Shown here in pieces: positions 39,446 to 47,939 of a stretch of DNA of 64,000 nt. The DNA is from Nitrincola lacisaponensis. GTDB taxonomy: Bacteria > Pseudomonadota > Gammaproteobacteria > Pseudomonadales > Balneatricaceae. A model generated the notes under the pieces. That model ran no database searches. It was not told the DNA's origin and saw only the letters and a program-made list of their open reading frames with translations. The first letter of the stretch is position 1, and each line of letters opens with the position of its first letter. The stretch lies in NCBI RefSeq assembly GCF_000691225.1, contig NZ_JMSZ01000015.1, positions 62,001 to 126,000 on the forward strand, in the 5' to 3' direction. The position numbers and the translations under genes were made by a program.

Positions 39446-39744
39446 TGTGATGTTGTTCCGTTCGTTATTGTTGTTGGTCTTGCCTGGAAACCTGAGGTTA
39501 TAAGCCGTCTTTTGGCCCATAACTTCAAGGTTCTGACGTCAAGGTTGGCTATTCTGAAGGAACAAAAGACTTATATCTATTAACAGGCCATAGGATTTAA
39601 CTTATTTTTATATAAGAAATATGATTTTTTTCTGAATTTTAAAGAAATATATTATTTTTAACGCGAATTTATTTAACTATTTGAAGTGAAAGGAAAAGTG
39701 AAGAAGGGTATTGCAGGCTGCCAGAGTGGCAGCCTGTGTTCAGG
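39446..39744. other. AT-rich intergenic region with a terminal hairpin
   Basis: Very AT-rich stretch (39590-39690), which should contain the minus-strand symporter promoter; no box can be assigned safely. At 39714-39736 a perfect 9-bp hairpin (CAGGCTGCC against GGCAGCCTG, loop AGAGT) lies just past the glcG stop. It probably ends or stabilises the glc transcript. The bases after it on the minus strand are pyrimidine-rich but not a U-run. Confidence 0.5.
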
Positions 39745-40155
39745 TCAGGCGTTGAGAGCGGCAGCTCCTGCCTTGGCGACCTGGGCATCCTGATCCGGCT
39801 TGACACCGGAGACGCCAATGGCGGCAACGACCTGTCCGTCATGCAGAACCGGGACACCACCTTCAAGCGTAGCGGTGATTACTGGCGCTGACAGGAAAGC
39901 ATTGCGGCCACCATTGATCATATCTTCATAAATTTTGGTTTCACGACGTCCCAGTGCGGCTGTGCGTGCTTTTTCAACAGCAATGTAGGCGCCAACAGGG
40001 GCGCAGTCTTCCATGCGCTGCATCGCCAGTAGGTGGCCACCATCATCTACAACGGCAACGGCAACGGCCCAACCCTGCTGTCTGGCTTCGCTGAAAGCTG
40101 CCTCAATCAGTTGGTTGGCTTCGTTCAGCGTGAGTGCCTGCTTGGTATACATCAA
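39745..40155 (-). CDS. glcG: GlcG/HbpS-family protein
   Basis: 136 residues of the GlcG (DUF336) family: LTLNEANQLIEAAFSEARQ, VAVVDDGGHLLAMQRMEDC, SIEVARAKA-like AVEKARTAALGRRE and GGVPVLHDGQVVAAIGVSG. HbpS, a relative, binds haem; the role of GlcG in glycolate use is not settled. Last gene of glcDEFG here, 27 bases after glcF. Confidence 0.9.
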   Translation of the reverse strand: MMYTKQALTLNEANQLIEAAFSEARQQGWAVAVAVVDDGGHLLAMQRMEDCAPVGAYIAVEKARTAALGRRETKIYEDMINGGRNAFLSAPVITATLEGGVPVLHDGQVVAAIGVSGVKPDQDAQVAKAGAAALNA

Positions 40156-40182
40156 CGATCTCCTGTTCGGGTCTGTTATAAA

Positions 40183-41403
40183 TTATTGTGTTAGTGCTTC
40201 TTCAACGATTTCGATCCAGTGTCGCACGTGTGTGCGACCAGCGCCATTCAGATGGGTCTGGCAGCCGATATTTGCGGTTGCAATGATATCGGGCTTGCCA
40301 CTTTCCAGCGCGTCCAGTTTATTGTCTCTCAGTTGCATCGACAACTCAGGTTGTGTCACTGAGTAGGTGCCTGCAGAGCCGCAGCACAGGTGTGCATTGG
40401 GTACCTGGGTAAGGCTAAAGCCGAGTTTGCGCAGCACCTGTTCGACAGCGCCATTCAGTTTTAAGGCATGCTGCAAGGTGCAAGGGCAATGGAAAGCCAG
40501 TGTCTGGCTGGCGTTGAGTGTCAGTTGGCTGAGGTCTTCTCGTGCCAGAATCTCGACCAGATCCTGACTCAGACGGCTTATGACTTCAGCCTTATCGGCA
40601 TAGTCAGGGTCGTCTTTGAGCAGGTCTGCATACTCTTTGACAAACGCGCCGCAGCCGCTGGCTGTTTGAATAATGGCTTCTGCGCCTGACTCAATCATGG
40701 ACCACCAGGCGTCGATATTACGCCGGGCACGCTGCAGTCCAGTTTCATGTGCATTCAAATGGTAGTCAACTGCACCACAGCAGCCTGCCTCAGTGGCGCT
40801 GATGACCTGAATGCCCAGTTTGTCCAGAATTCTGGCCGTGGCGGCATTGGTGTTGGGTGACAGGCTTGGTTGTACACAACCCTCCAGAATCAGCATCTTA
40901 CGTGCATGTGTCTGGCTGGGGCGTGGTTTGGCCTTGATACTGTCGGCCGGAATTTTCTGTTTCAGGCTTTTGGGCAGTACGGGGCGCAGTAACTGCCCGG
41001 TTTTCAGCAGTGGATCAAAAATCTGTGGCGTTGGCAGCACTTTGCGCAGTGTGTTGCGCACCAGTGTTTCGGAGAAAGGACGTCCGACCTTTTCTTCAAT
41101 TGCAGCGCGGCCGATATCGAGAAGCGTATGGTATTGCACTCCGGAAGGGCAGGTTGTTTCACAGTTCCGGCAGGTCAGACAGCGGTCCAGATGTGCCTGG
41201 GTTTCCCGGGTAACCTCGCCACCTTCGAAGAAACTCTTCATCAGATAGATGCGCCCACGTGGGCCATCCAGCTCATCCCCGAGCAGTTGATAGGTTGGAC
41301 AGGTGGCTGTGCAGAAACCACAGTGCACGCAGCTGCGCAGGATGGCAGCGGCTTCTTCAGCGCGTGGCAGCTTTTGTGCTTCATCAGACAGATTGGTTTG
41401 CAT
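40183..41403 (-). CDS. glcF: Glycolate oxidase iron-sulfur subunit
   Basis: 406 residues. Two 4Fe-4S motifs are near the N-terminus: CVHCGFCTATCPTY and CLTCRNCETTCPSG. The C-terminal half has the CCG-type motifs EAGCCGAVDYH and HLCCGSAGTYS seen in heterodisulfide reductase-like subunits. It passes electrons from the FAD subunits GlcD/GlcE to the respiratory chain. It starts 16 bases after glcE. Confidence 0.95.
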   Translation of the reverse strand: MQTNLSDEAQKLPRAEEAAAILRSCVHCGFCTATCPTYQLLGDELDGPRGRIYLMKSFFEGGEVTRETQAHLDRCLTCRNCETTCPSGVQYHTLLDIGRAAIEEKVGRPFSETLVRNTLRKVLPTPQIFDPLLKTGQLLRPVLPKSLKQKIPADSIKAKPRPSQTHARKMLILEGCVQPSLSPNTNAATARILDKLGIQVISATEAGCCGAVDYHLNAHETGLQRARRNIDAWWSMIESGAEAIIQTASGCGAFVKEYADLLKDDPDYADKAEVISRLSQDLVEILAREDLSQLTLNASQTLAFHCPCTLQHALKLNGAVEQVLRKLGFSLTQVPNAHLCCGSAGTYSVTQPELSMQLRDNKLDALESGKPDIIATANIGCQTHLNGAGRTHVRHWIEIVEEALTQ

Positions 41404-41419
41404 GGTGTTCTCGCTCTGC

Positions 41420-42517
41420 TCAATAGTCGCTGTACATGCGTCCGGGGTTAAAGATGCCTTTGGGGTCCAACTGTGCCTTCAGTTGCTGATGATAGCGCAT
41501 CAGCAAGGGTGGCAAAGGCTGGAAAGGCTGTGCGGTGACACCTGCGGTAAAGCAGGTGGCATGGCCACCGAGCTGGCTGGCGATATCACGCAACTGCGTT
41601 TCGGGCAGATCTGTTTTCAGCCAGCGTTGCGCTCCGCCCCAGTCGATTAAACAATCGTCTGAAGGTTCCAGTTGACCCGCATGCGCGGGCAGTGAAAGTC
41701 GCCATAGAGGCTTGGGATTCTGGAAAAAGGGCAGTTGTTGCTCTTTCAACTGCTGCCAGAATACTGGATCAAGTGCCGTGCCGTTGAGGCTGTCGGCAAA
41801 ATGCTGCACTGACGCTTCACCACCCTCAAGACGCAGGTAAAGTTGATCCTGGTAGTGGCAGGCTGCCGTGATGGGGAGCGGCAGTTGCGCCCATTCCGTT
41901 AAGCGCTGCAGAGCTGTGGATTGATCACAGGAAAGCACCAGATGCCGTTCATGACGGGGCTTGGGCAGTACTTTCATGGAGACTTCGGTCAGCAGGCCCA
42001 GGCAGCCAAAGCTGCCTGCCATTAAGCGGGACAGGTCATAGCCTGCAACGTTTTTCATCACTTCACCACCAAAACGCAGCAGCTTGCCATGTCCGGTGAT
42101 GACCTTGGTGCCCAGTACAAAGTCGCGTACGGAGCCTGACCAGGGACGTCTGGGCCCTGACAGCCCGGTTGCTACCATGCCGCCAACGGTCGCATTGTCA
42201 CCCAGATGTGGGGGTTCACATCCAAGTACTTGCCCTTGTTCGGCGAGGATGGCTTCAAGTTGCTTTAACGGGGTTCCAGCACGAACGGTAATGACCAGTT
42301 CAGTAGGGTCATAGTTGACGATACCCTGGTGGGAGCGGGTATCCAGCGGGTCTGCCTGTATTTGACGGCCCAGAAATGCTTTACTGTTGCCACCTTGAAT
42401 CTGCAGTGGTCGTGCTTCGTGCAGTGCTTCACAGACCTGCTCCAGAAGAGCGGCTTCTGTGGCTGTACTGCAGCGCTCGCCGGGACGGTTTTGAGAGTGA
42501 TCAGGTTGAGTCGACAT
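41420..42517 (-). CDS. glcE: Glycolate oxidase FAD-binding subunit GlcE
   Basis: 365 residues of the FAD-linked oxidase type: RPLQIQGGNSKAFLGR, LVITVRAGTPLKQLEAILAEQGQ, GDNATVGGMVATGLSGPRRP and FGGEVMKNVAGYDLSRLMAGSFG are the FAD-domain motifs. The C-terminus ends DPKGIFNPGRMY. It forms the GlcDEF complex that oxidises glycolate to glyoxylate. Start overlaps the glcD stop by one base (TGATG). Confidence 0.95.
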   Translation of the reverse strand: MSTQPDHSQNRPGERCSTATEAALLEQVCEALHEARPLQIQGGNSKAFLGRQIQADPLDTRSHQGIVNYDPTELVITVRAGTPLKQLEAILAEQGQVLGCEPPHLGDNATVGGMVATGLSGPRRPWSGSVRDFVLGTKVITGHGKLLRFGGEVMKNVAGYDLSRLMAGSFGCLGLLTEVSMKVLPKPRHERHLVLSCDQSTALQRLTEWAQLPLPITAACHYQDQLYLRLEGGEASVQHFADSLNGTALDPVFWQQLKEQQLPFFQNPKPLWRLSLPAHAGQLEPSDDCLIDWGGAQRWLKTDLPETQLRDIASQLGGHATCFTAGVTAQPFQPLPPLLMRYHQQLKAQLDPKGIFNPGRMYSDY

Positions 42518-44016
42518 CAGAAGCGCTCCAGTTCCGGGAAGGGCAGTTCGCCACGATGAATGTGCATGGCACCAAATTCAGCACAGCGGTTCAGAGTTGG
42601 GATGTTCTTGCCGGGGTTGAGCAGTCGTTTGGGGTCAAACGCGGCTTTCACGGCATGGAACAGTTCCAGTTCGTCATCATTGAACTGGGCGCACATCTGA
42701 TTGATTTTTTCACGTCCAACGCCATGCTCACCGGTAATGGTGCCGCCAACGCGAACACAAAGTTCCAGAATTTCGCCTCCCAGTGCTTCTGCTGTTTCCA
42801 GGCCGTTTGGCTGGTCTGCATCAAACAGAATGAGGGGGTGCATGTTGCCATCTCCGGCATGGAAGACGTTGGCAACACGTAAACCATACTTCTCTGACAG
42901 CTGGGCGATGCCTTTCAATACTCCGGGTAGTTCGCGGCGCGGAATGGTACCATCCATGCAGTAGTAGTCGGGGGAAATGCGTCCGACGGCGGGGAAGGCG
43001 TTTTTACGGCCCGCCCAAAAGCGCTGACGTTCGGCTTCATCCTGAGCGATCTGAACGGCGATAGCGCCTGATTTTTCCAGCACTTCACGGACACGTGCCG
43101 TTTCTTCATCGACATCGGATTCGACTCCATCCAGCTCGCACAGCAGAATGGCTTCAGCGTCGACGGGATAGCCTGCATGAATAAAGTCTTCGGCCGCGCG
43201 AATGGCCAGGTTGTCCATCATTTCCAGTCCACCGGGGATAATGCCCGCGGCAATAATGCTGCCAACAGCCAGTCCGGCTTTCTCGACATCATCAAAGCTG
43301 GCCATCAGTACGCGTGCAACCTGGGGCTTGGGCAGTAACTTGACCTTGACTTCAACCACAATGCCGAGCATGCCTTCCGAGCCGGTAAACAGGGCCATCA
43401 GATCAAACCCGGGGGCATCGAGAGCGTCGTTGCCTAGCGTCATGCGCTCGCCTTCGACGGTGACAATTTCTATGCTGATCAGGTTGTGTACCGTCAGGCC
43501 GTATTTCAGACAGTGAACACCCCCGGCGTTTTCAGCCACATTACCACCGATGGAACAGGCTATCTGGGAGGACGGGTCCGGCGCGTAGTAAAGGCCGTGC
43601 GCGACAGATGCTTCTGATATTGCCAAGTTACGTACACCCGGCTGCACACGGGCGAAACGTCCTTGCGGGTTCACTTCAAGTATGCGGTTGAACTTGGCCA
43701 TGACCAGCAGCACGCCCTGTTGTAGCGGAAGCGCTCCGCCTGACAGGCCGGTACCCGCGCCACGTGCAACGACCGGGACGTTGAGTTCATGGCAGGTTTG
43801 CATGATCCGTTGTACCTGCTCAATGGTCTCTGGAAGTACGACCAGTAGCGGCAGGGTACGGTAGGCAGCCAGGCCGTCGCACTCATAGGGTTTCAGTGCT
43901 TCTTCTGTGTGCAGTATTTGCAGATCAGGGACGCGAATGCTGAGCTTGTGCAGCAGAGCGGTTCTGTCCGGCGTGGGCAATGGGCCGTCCAGTCGCTCAT
44001 CGTAGAGTATGTTCAT
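42517..44016 (-). CDS. glcD: Glycolate oxidase catalytic FAD subunit GlcD
   Basis: 499 residues. FAD motifs VPVVARGAGTGLSGGALP, YYAPDPSSQIACSIGGNVAENAGG and LFTGSEGMLGIVVEVKVKL. Near the C-terminus VFHAGDGNMHPL and GGTITGEHGVGREK are the substrate and flavin pocket, followed by DPKRLLNPGK. First gene of the minus-strand glc operon, divergent from the GntR regulator. An operator palindrome lies about 95 bases before its start. Confidence 0.96.
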   Translation of the reverse strand: MNILYDERLDGPLPTPDRTALLHKLSIRVPDLQILHTEEALKPYECDGLAAYRTLPLLVVLPETIEQVQRIMQTCHELNVPVVARGAGTGLSGGALPLQQGVLLVMAKFNRILEVNPQGRFARVQPGVRNLAISEASVAHGLYYAPDPSSQIACSIGGNVAENAGGVHCLKYGLTVHNLISIEIVTVEGERMTLGNDALDAPGFDLMALFTGSEGMLGIVVEVKVKLLPKPQVARVLMASFDDVEKAGLAVGSIIAAGIIPGGLEMMDNLAIRAAEDFIHAGYPVDAEAILLCELDGVESDVDEETARVREVLEKSGAIAVQIAQDEAERQRFWAGRKNAFPAVGRISPDYYCMDGTIPRRELPGVLKGIAQLSEKYGLRVANVFHAGDGNMHPLILFDADQPNGLETAEALGGEILELCVRVGGTITGEHGVGREKINQMCAQFNDDELELFHAVKAAFDPKRLLNPGKNIPTLNRCAEFGAMHIHRGELPFPELERF

Positions 44017-44110
44017 TGATCCAGTCCTGTGTTCAGGTCTTGCAGGTTTATTATCGTTTTCAATGTCTGCATCTTGGTTGCTGATATTGATCAGGTCAAC
44101 CTTTTGATTA

Positions 44111-44125
44111 ACTGGTCATACCAGA
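44111..44125. promoter_or_regulatory. GntR/FadR-type operator, glcD side
   Basis: ACTGGTCATACCAGA contains the palindrome TGGT-N3-ACCA, the pattern bound by FadR-subfamily GntR regulators (PdhR, LldR, GlcC types). On the minus strand TTGACC (44099-44094) with CAAGAT 17 bases on could be a weak promoter for glcD just downstream of this site. Confidence 0.7.
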
Positions 44126-44215
44126 TATTCCGGGGCTTTATGGATATCAGTCTATAACTTGTTGCTGCTGCGCTATATTATTTTATACTTGACTCTATTG
44201 TGGTGATTTCAATCA

Positions 44216-44230
44216 ACTGGTCATACCAGT
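44216..44230. promoter_or_regulatory. GntR/FadR-type operator, regulator side
   Basis: ACTGGTCATACCAGT is a perfect 15-base palindrome with a three-base centre. It ends 16 bases before the regulator's ATG at 44247 and so can control the regulator's own expression. TTGACT at 44189-44194 may be the -35 box. Confidence 0.75.
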
Positions 44231-44246
44231 TAGTCAGGTGTTGTTC

Positions 44247-45002
44247 ATGACAGATGAAGTGCGGCAAATTGCCGATGTGGTTGCGGAACGTATTGAAACT
44301 CTGATTCTTGATGGTGTCTTGAAAGCGGGGCAGCGCTTGCCGTCTGAGCGCCGTTTGTCGGAAAAGCTGGGTTTTTCCCGCTCTGCTCTGCGAGAGGGAC
44401 TTAAACTGCTGCGTGCACGCGGGATTATTGTGACCGAACATGGGCGGGGCTCATTTGTCGCCAGACTGATGCCGGAGCCAGCTGCACCCTTAATGCATCT
44501 GTTCAGCGAGCATCCCCGGACTATTTATGATTTGCTGGAAGTTCGTGCACTGCTGGAGGGGGAGTCTGCCCGTCTGGCGGCGATGCGGGGAACAGAGGCT
44601 GATTTTATTCTGATCCGGCGACGCTATGAGGCAATGGTGGCGTTAACCCAGTCTGAAGATCCGATTGAGTTACGTGAGCATGCCCGGCTGGATCATGCGT
44701 TTCATCTGGCTGTTTGTGAGGCGTCTCATAATCCGGTGCTGGTGCATACGCTGCAGTCGTTGACGGATTTGCTGATCAGTTCAGTGTTTGCATCCCTCAA
44801 CAACCTGTACCACCGCCCGGTACAGAAACGCCAGATTGATCGCCAGCATGCGCGTCTGTTTCATGCGGTGATTGATCGCTTGCCTGAGCAGGCGCGTCGT
44901 GCAGCTGTAGAGCATATTCACAGTATTCGTGACAATCTGCAGGAAATCGAAGCGGAAGAGCAGCGCATACTGCGGGCGTCTATGCGTCTGAATGGCTGGT
45001 AA
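44247..45002 (+). CDS. glcC: GlcC/PdhR-like GntR-family regulator (FCD domain)
   Basis: 251 residues. The winged-helix N-terminus reads VAERIETLILDGVLKAGQRLPSERRLSEKLGFSRSALREGLKLLRARGI, typical of the FadR subfamily. The FCD domain follows (YDLLEVRALLEGESARLAAMR, HARLDHAFHLAVCEASHNPVL, HARLFHAVIDRLPEQARRAA), which binds small carboxylates through a metal. The gene is divergent from glcDEFG, with two matching operators between, so glycolate or a related acid is the likely ligand. ATG 44247 with AGG upstream is preferred over GTG 44238. LrgA follows 25 bases later. Confidence 0.88.
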   Translation: MTDEVRQIADVVAERIETLILDGVLKAGQRLPSERRLSEKLGFSRSALREGLKLLRARGIIVTEHGRGSFVARLMPEPAAPLMHLFSEHPRTIYDLLEVRALLEGESARLAAMRGTEADFILIRRRYEAMVALTQSEDPIELREHARLDHAFHLAVCEASHNPVLVHTLQSLTDLLISSVFASLNNLYHRPVQKRQIDRQHARLFHAVIDRLPEQARRAAVEHIHSIRDNLQEIEAEEQRILRASMRLNGW

Positions 45003-45027
45003 TACAGCGAAGCTGAAAGAGGTGAAT

Positions 45028-45396
45028 ATGATCCAGGGGGTGTTGATTCTATTGCTCTGCCAGTTGGCCGGAGAGTTGCTGATGGTGTGGTTGGGTGTGC
45101 CGATTCCCGGACCTGTAGCGGGTATGCTGATCCTGTTGCTGGGGTTGATGATCTACGGCAAGGTGCCTGATGCCTTGAGGGTGCCTTCGGAGTGGTTAAT
45201 TCGCCATCTTTCATTACTGTTTATCCCGGCTGGCGTGGGACTGATGGTATTTGCAGAGCTGCTGGCACAGCACTGGTTGCTGGTGATTCTGTCTATTTTG
45301 GTGAGTACTGTGCTGACACTGATCCTGACGGCCTGGATGATGCAGAAGCTTGAACAACGACAACTTGGCAGGAGCAAGGCACGTGGAGATCGCTAA
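45028..45396 (+). CDS. lrgA: LrgA/CidA-family membrane protein
   Basis: 122 residues with four membrane segments. VPIPGPVAGMLILLLGLM and LFIPAGVGLMVFAELLAQHW are the family motifs. ATG 45028 with AAGAGGTG upstream is chosen over the longer GTG-type start at 44992. In Gram-positive bacteria LrgAB/PftAB pairs carry pyruvate, and the plant homologue PLGG1 carries glycolate and glycerate. Next to a glycolate operon and its regulator, a transport role is more likely than a holin-like one. Confidence 0.9.
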   Translation: MIQGVLILLLCQLAGELLMVWLGVPIPGPVAGMLILLLGLMIYGKVPDALRVPSEWLIRHLSLLFIPAGVGLMVFAELLAQHWLLVILSILVSTVLTLILTAWMMQKLEQRQLGRSKARGDR

Positions 45397-46099
45397 TTTC
45401 TGGGTGTATTTTGCGGCACGGCCGCTGTTCTGGATCGTCGTTACGCTGGTTTCTTTTATGGTCGCGACCTGGATCAATCGCAAGGCGGGCGGGACTGCAC
45501 TACTGCACCCTGTGTTCGTGGCGATGTTGATGATCATCAGTGTGTTACTGCTGACTCAGACTGACTATAGCACCTACTTTGAAGGGGCTCAGTTTATTCA
45601 TTTTATGCTGGGACCGGCGACAGTGGCCTTGGCAATTCCCCTGTACGACCATCTGGCGCGGATACGTCGGCTGTTACTACCCATACTCGTCACCTGTGTC
45701 ACCGGTAGTATTTTTGCTGCGGCAACCACACTGGCAGTCGGTATCCTTATGGGTGGTGATGCACGGTTGCTGCTGTCACTGGCGCCCAAATCGGTGACCT
45801 CACCGATTGCGATCGGTATTTCCGAGCAGATTGGGGGATATCCGTCCCTGTCAGCCGGGTTGGCGTTGCTCACCGGTGTTATTGGCTGTTTGACGGCACC
45901 AGCCGTGTTCAGGTTGCTCAGGCTGAAATCGGATGCGGCAATGGGGTTTGCTTTGGGCCTGTCGGCACATGGCTTTGGTACGGCCTATGCTGTTCAGACC
46001 AGTGCGATAGCGGGTGCCTTTGCCGGCTTGGCGATGGGCTTGACCGGTGTGCTGAGTTCGTTGCTGATACCACCGCTGGTCAGGCTGTTTGGCTTATAG
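45383..46099 (+). CDS. lrgB: LrgB/CidB-family membrane protein
   Basis: 238 residues, many membrane segments. Motifs: PVFVAMLMIISVLL, FMLGPATVALAIPLY, LAPKSVTSPIAIGISEQIGG and GFALGLSAHGFGTAYAVQ, all typical of LrgB. It overlaps lrgA by 14 bases. The start GTG 45383 (VEIANFW) has AGGAGCAAGG upstream; TTG 45350 is possible but would add an unusual polar extension. With LrgA it probably forms a two-part organic acid transporter. Confidence 0.92.
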   Translation: MEIANFWVYFAARPLFWIVVTLVSFMVATWINRKAGGTALLHPVFVAMLMIISVLLLTQTDYSTYFEGAQFIHFMLGPATVALAIPLYDHLARIRRLLLPILVTCVTGSIFAAATTLAVGILMGGDARLLLSLAPKSVTSPIAIGISEQIGGYPSLSAGLALLTGVIGCLTAPAVFRLLRLKSDAAMGFALGLSAHGFGTAYAVQTSAIAGAFAGLAMGLTGVLSSLLIPPLVRLFGL

Positions 46100-46227
46100 A
46101 AATCCATCTTTTTTGATATAACAAACTGTAATAATGCAGTTTTGAAATTCTTATTGGATTTCGCTTTGTGTATTTGCGACATTGCTGAAACAGGCGCATG
46201 CAAATATCTACAGGGTGGAGTGCCAGA

Positions 46228-47922
46228 ATGACTATAACAACAAGAGCGCATGACATCGCCATGTCTATTGATTGCTACGATTATATTGTAATTGGCGCAG
46301 GTTCAGCGGGTTGCCTGCTGGCGAATCGATTGAGTCAGAATCCTGCCAACCGGGTGCTGCTTATCGAGGCAGGTCGAAAGGATAATTACCACTGGATTCA
46401 CATTCCTGTCGGTTACCTCTATTGCATTGGTAACCCGCGTACTGACTGGTTATTTCAGACCGAACCGGATGCCGGACTGAATGGCAGACAATTGCGTTAT
46501 CCCCGTGGTAAAACGCTGGGCGGTTGCTCTTCCATTAACGGCATGATTTACATGCGAGGTCAGGCGCGTGACTATGATGCCTGGGCTGCTTTGACAGGTG
46601 ACGATGCCTGGCGTTGGCAAAACTGCCTGCCTTATTTCAAAAAGCATGAAAACCATTATCGGCTGGATCAGGGGCGAGATCCGCAGTTGGCTGATGGTCA
46701 GCGTTTTTCAGACTGGCACGGTCATGGTGGTGAGTGGCGGATTGAGAAGCAGCGATTACGCTGGGATATTCTCGAAAGCTTTGCCGATGCTGCGGTTCAG
46801 GCCGGTATTCCTAAAACAGATGATTTTAACCGTGGTGATAATGAAGGCGTCGGGTATTTTGAAGTCAACCAGCGCAAAGGCTGGCGCTGGAATACCTCAA
46901 AGGCATTTTTGAAGCCAGTGCAGCAGCGCCACAACCTGACGGTCTGGACAGAGTCGCAAGTTGAGCGGCTGGTGTTCGAAACATCGACAGGCGGTCCACC
47001 ACGCTGTGCGGGTACCAGGGTGCGGCGAGCAGGCCAGTCTGTAGATGTGACTGCCGCCAAAGAGGTGATTCTGTCGGCGGGTGCCATAGGTTCTCCTCAG
47101 CTGTTACAGTTGTCGGGTATCGGCTCGGCAAGGCTGCTGGCCGAGCAGGGTATTGAAGTGCTGGTGGATCTGCCCGGAGTGGGTGAAAACCTTCAGGACC
47201 ACCTGCAAATTCGTGCTGTATACAAAGTCAGTGGCGTGAAAACACTGAATACCATGGCGAATAGCTGGGTCGGCAAGGCGTCAATCGGGTTGGAGTATTT
47301 GCTGAAGCGTTCAGGGCCGATGAGTATGTCTCCCAGTCAGTTGGGTGCCTTTACCAAGTCTGATCCGGATCAGCCCTATGCCAATCTGGAGTATCATGTG
47401 CAACCGCTGAGTCTTGATGCTTTTGGTGAAGATTTGCATCCCTTTCCGGCGTTCACCGCCAGTGTGTGCAATCTGAATCCGACCAGTCGTGGTTATGTGC
47501 GCCTGCGCTCATCCAGGTTCGATGAGCCACCAATGATCGCGCCTAATTATCTCAGTACTGAGGAAGATCGCAGGATTGCGGCGCAGAGCCTGAGGCAGAT
47601 TCGTCAGATTGTGTCTCAGCCTGCGCTGCAGCCTTACCAGCCGCAAGAGTGGCGTCCAGGCGCTCAGTATCAGACGGATGAAGAGCTGACCCAGTTAGCG
47701 GGTGATATCGCTACCACCATTTTTCATCCGGTTGGAACGGCTAAAATGGGACGCGAGAGTGATCCAATGGCTGTGGTGGACTCGCATCTGCGGGTACGTG
47801 GAGTCAAGGGCCTGCGAGTGGTTGATGCCAGTGTGATGCCGCTGATTACCAGTGGTAATACGAACTCACCCACACTGATGATTGCTGAAAAAGCCGCTGC
47901 ATGGATTCTGAATGCCGAATAA
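46228..47922 (+). CDS. GMC-family flavin oxidoreductase (choline dehydrogenase-like)
   Basis: 564 residues. FAD-binding YDYIVIGAGSAGCLLANRLS near the N-terminus, then RGKTLGGCSSINGMIYMRG and GAIGSPQLLQLSGIG as GMC signatures. The C-terminal HPVGTAKMG and VVDASVMPLITSGNTNSPTLMIAEKAA carry the catalytic His and Asn region. The substrate is an alcohol or choline-like compound that cannot be told from sequence. No betaine aldehyde dehydrogenase gene lies next to it, which argues against simple choline oxidation. ATG 46228 has GGTGGAG upstream; starts at 46198 and 46261 are possible. Confidence 0.92.
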   Translation: MTITTRAHDIAMSIDCYDYIVIGAGSAGCLLANRLSQNPANRVLLIEAGRKDNYHWIHIPVGYLYCIGNPRTDWLFQTEPDAGLNGRQLRYPRGKTLGGCSSINGMIYMRGQARDYDAWAALTGDDAWRWQNCLPYFKKHENHYRLDQGRDPQLADGQRFSDWHGHGGEWRIEKQRLRWDILESFADAAVQAGIPKTDDFNRGDNEGVGYFEVNQRKGWRWNTSKAFLKPVQQRHNLTVWTESQVERLVFETSTGGPPRCAGTRVRRAGQSVDVTAAKEVILSAGAIGSPQLLQLSGIGSARLLAEQGIEVLVDLPGVGENLQDHLQIRAVYKVSGVKTLNTMANSWVGKASIGLEYLLKRSGPMSMSPSQLGAFTKSDPDQPYANLEYHVQPLSLDAFGEDLHPFPAFTASVCNLNPTSRGYVRLRSSRFDEPPMIAPNYLSTEEDRRIAAQSLRQIRQIVSQPALQPYQPQEWRPGAQYQTDEELTQLAGDIATTIFHPVGTAKMGRESDPMAVVDSHLRVRGVKGLRVVDASVMPLITSGNTNSPTLMIAEKAAAWILNAE

Positions 47923-47939
47923 CGCAGAAGGATAGATGA

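Noticed and set aside
42376-42882. 168-codon open frame opposite glcE/glcD
   Set aside because: Overlaps two well-supported genes and has no independent support.
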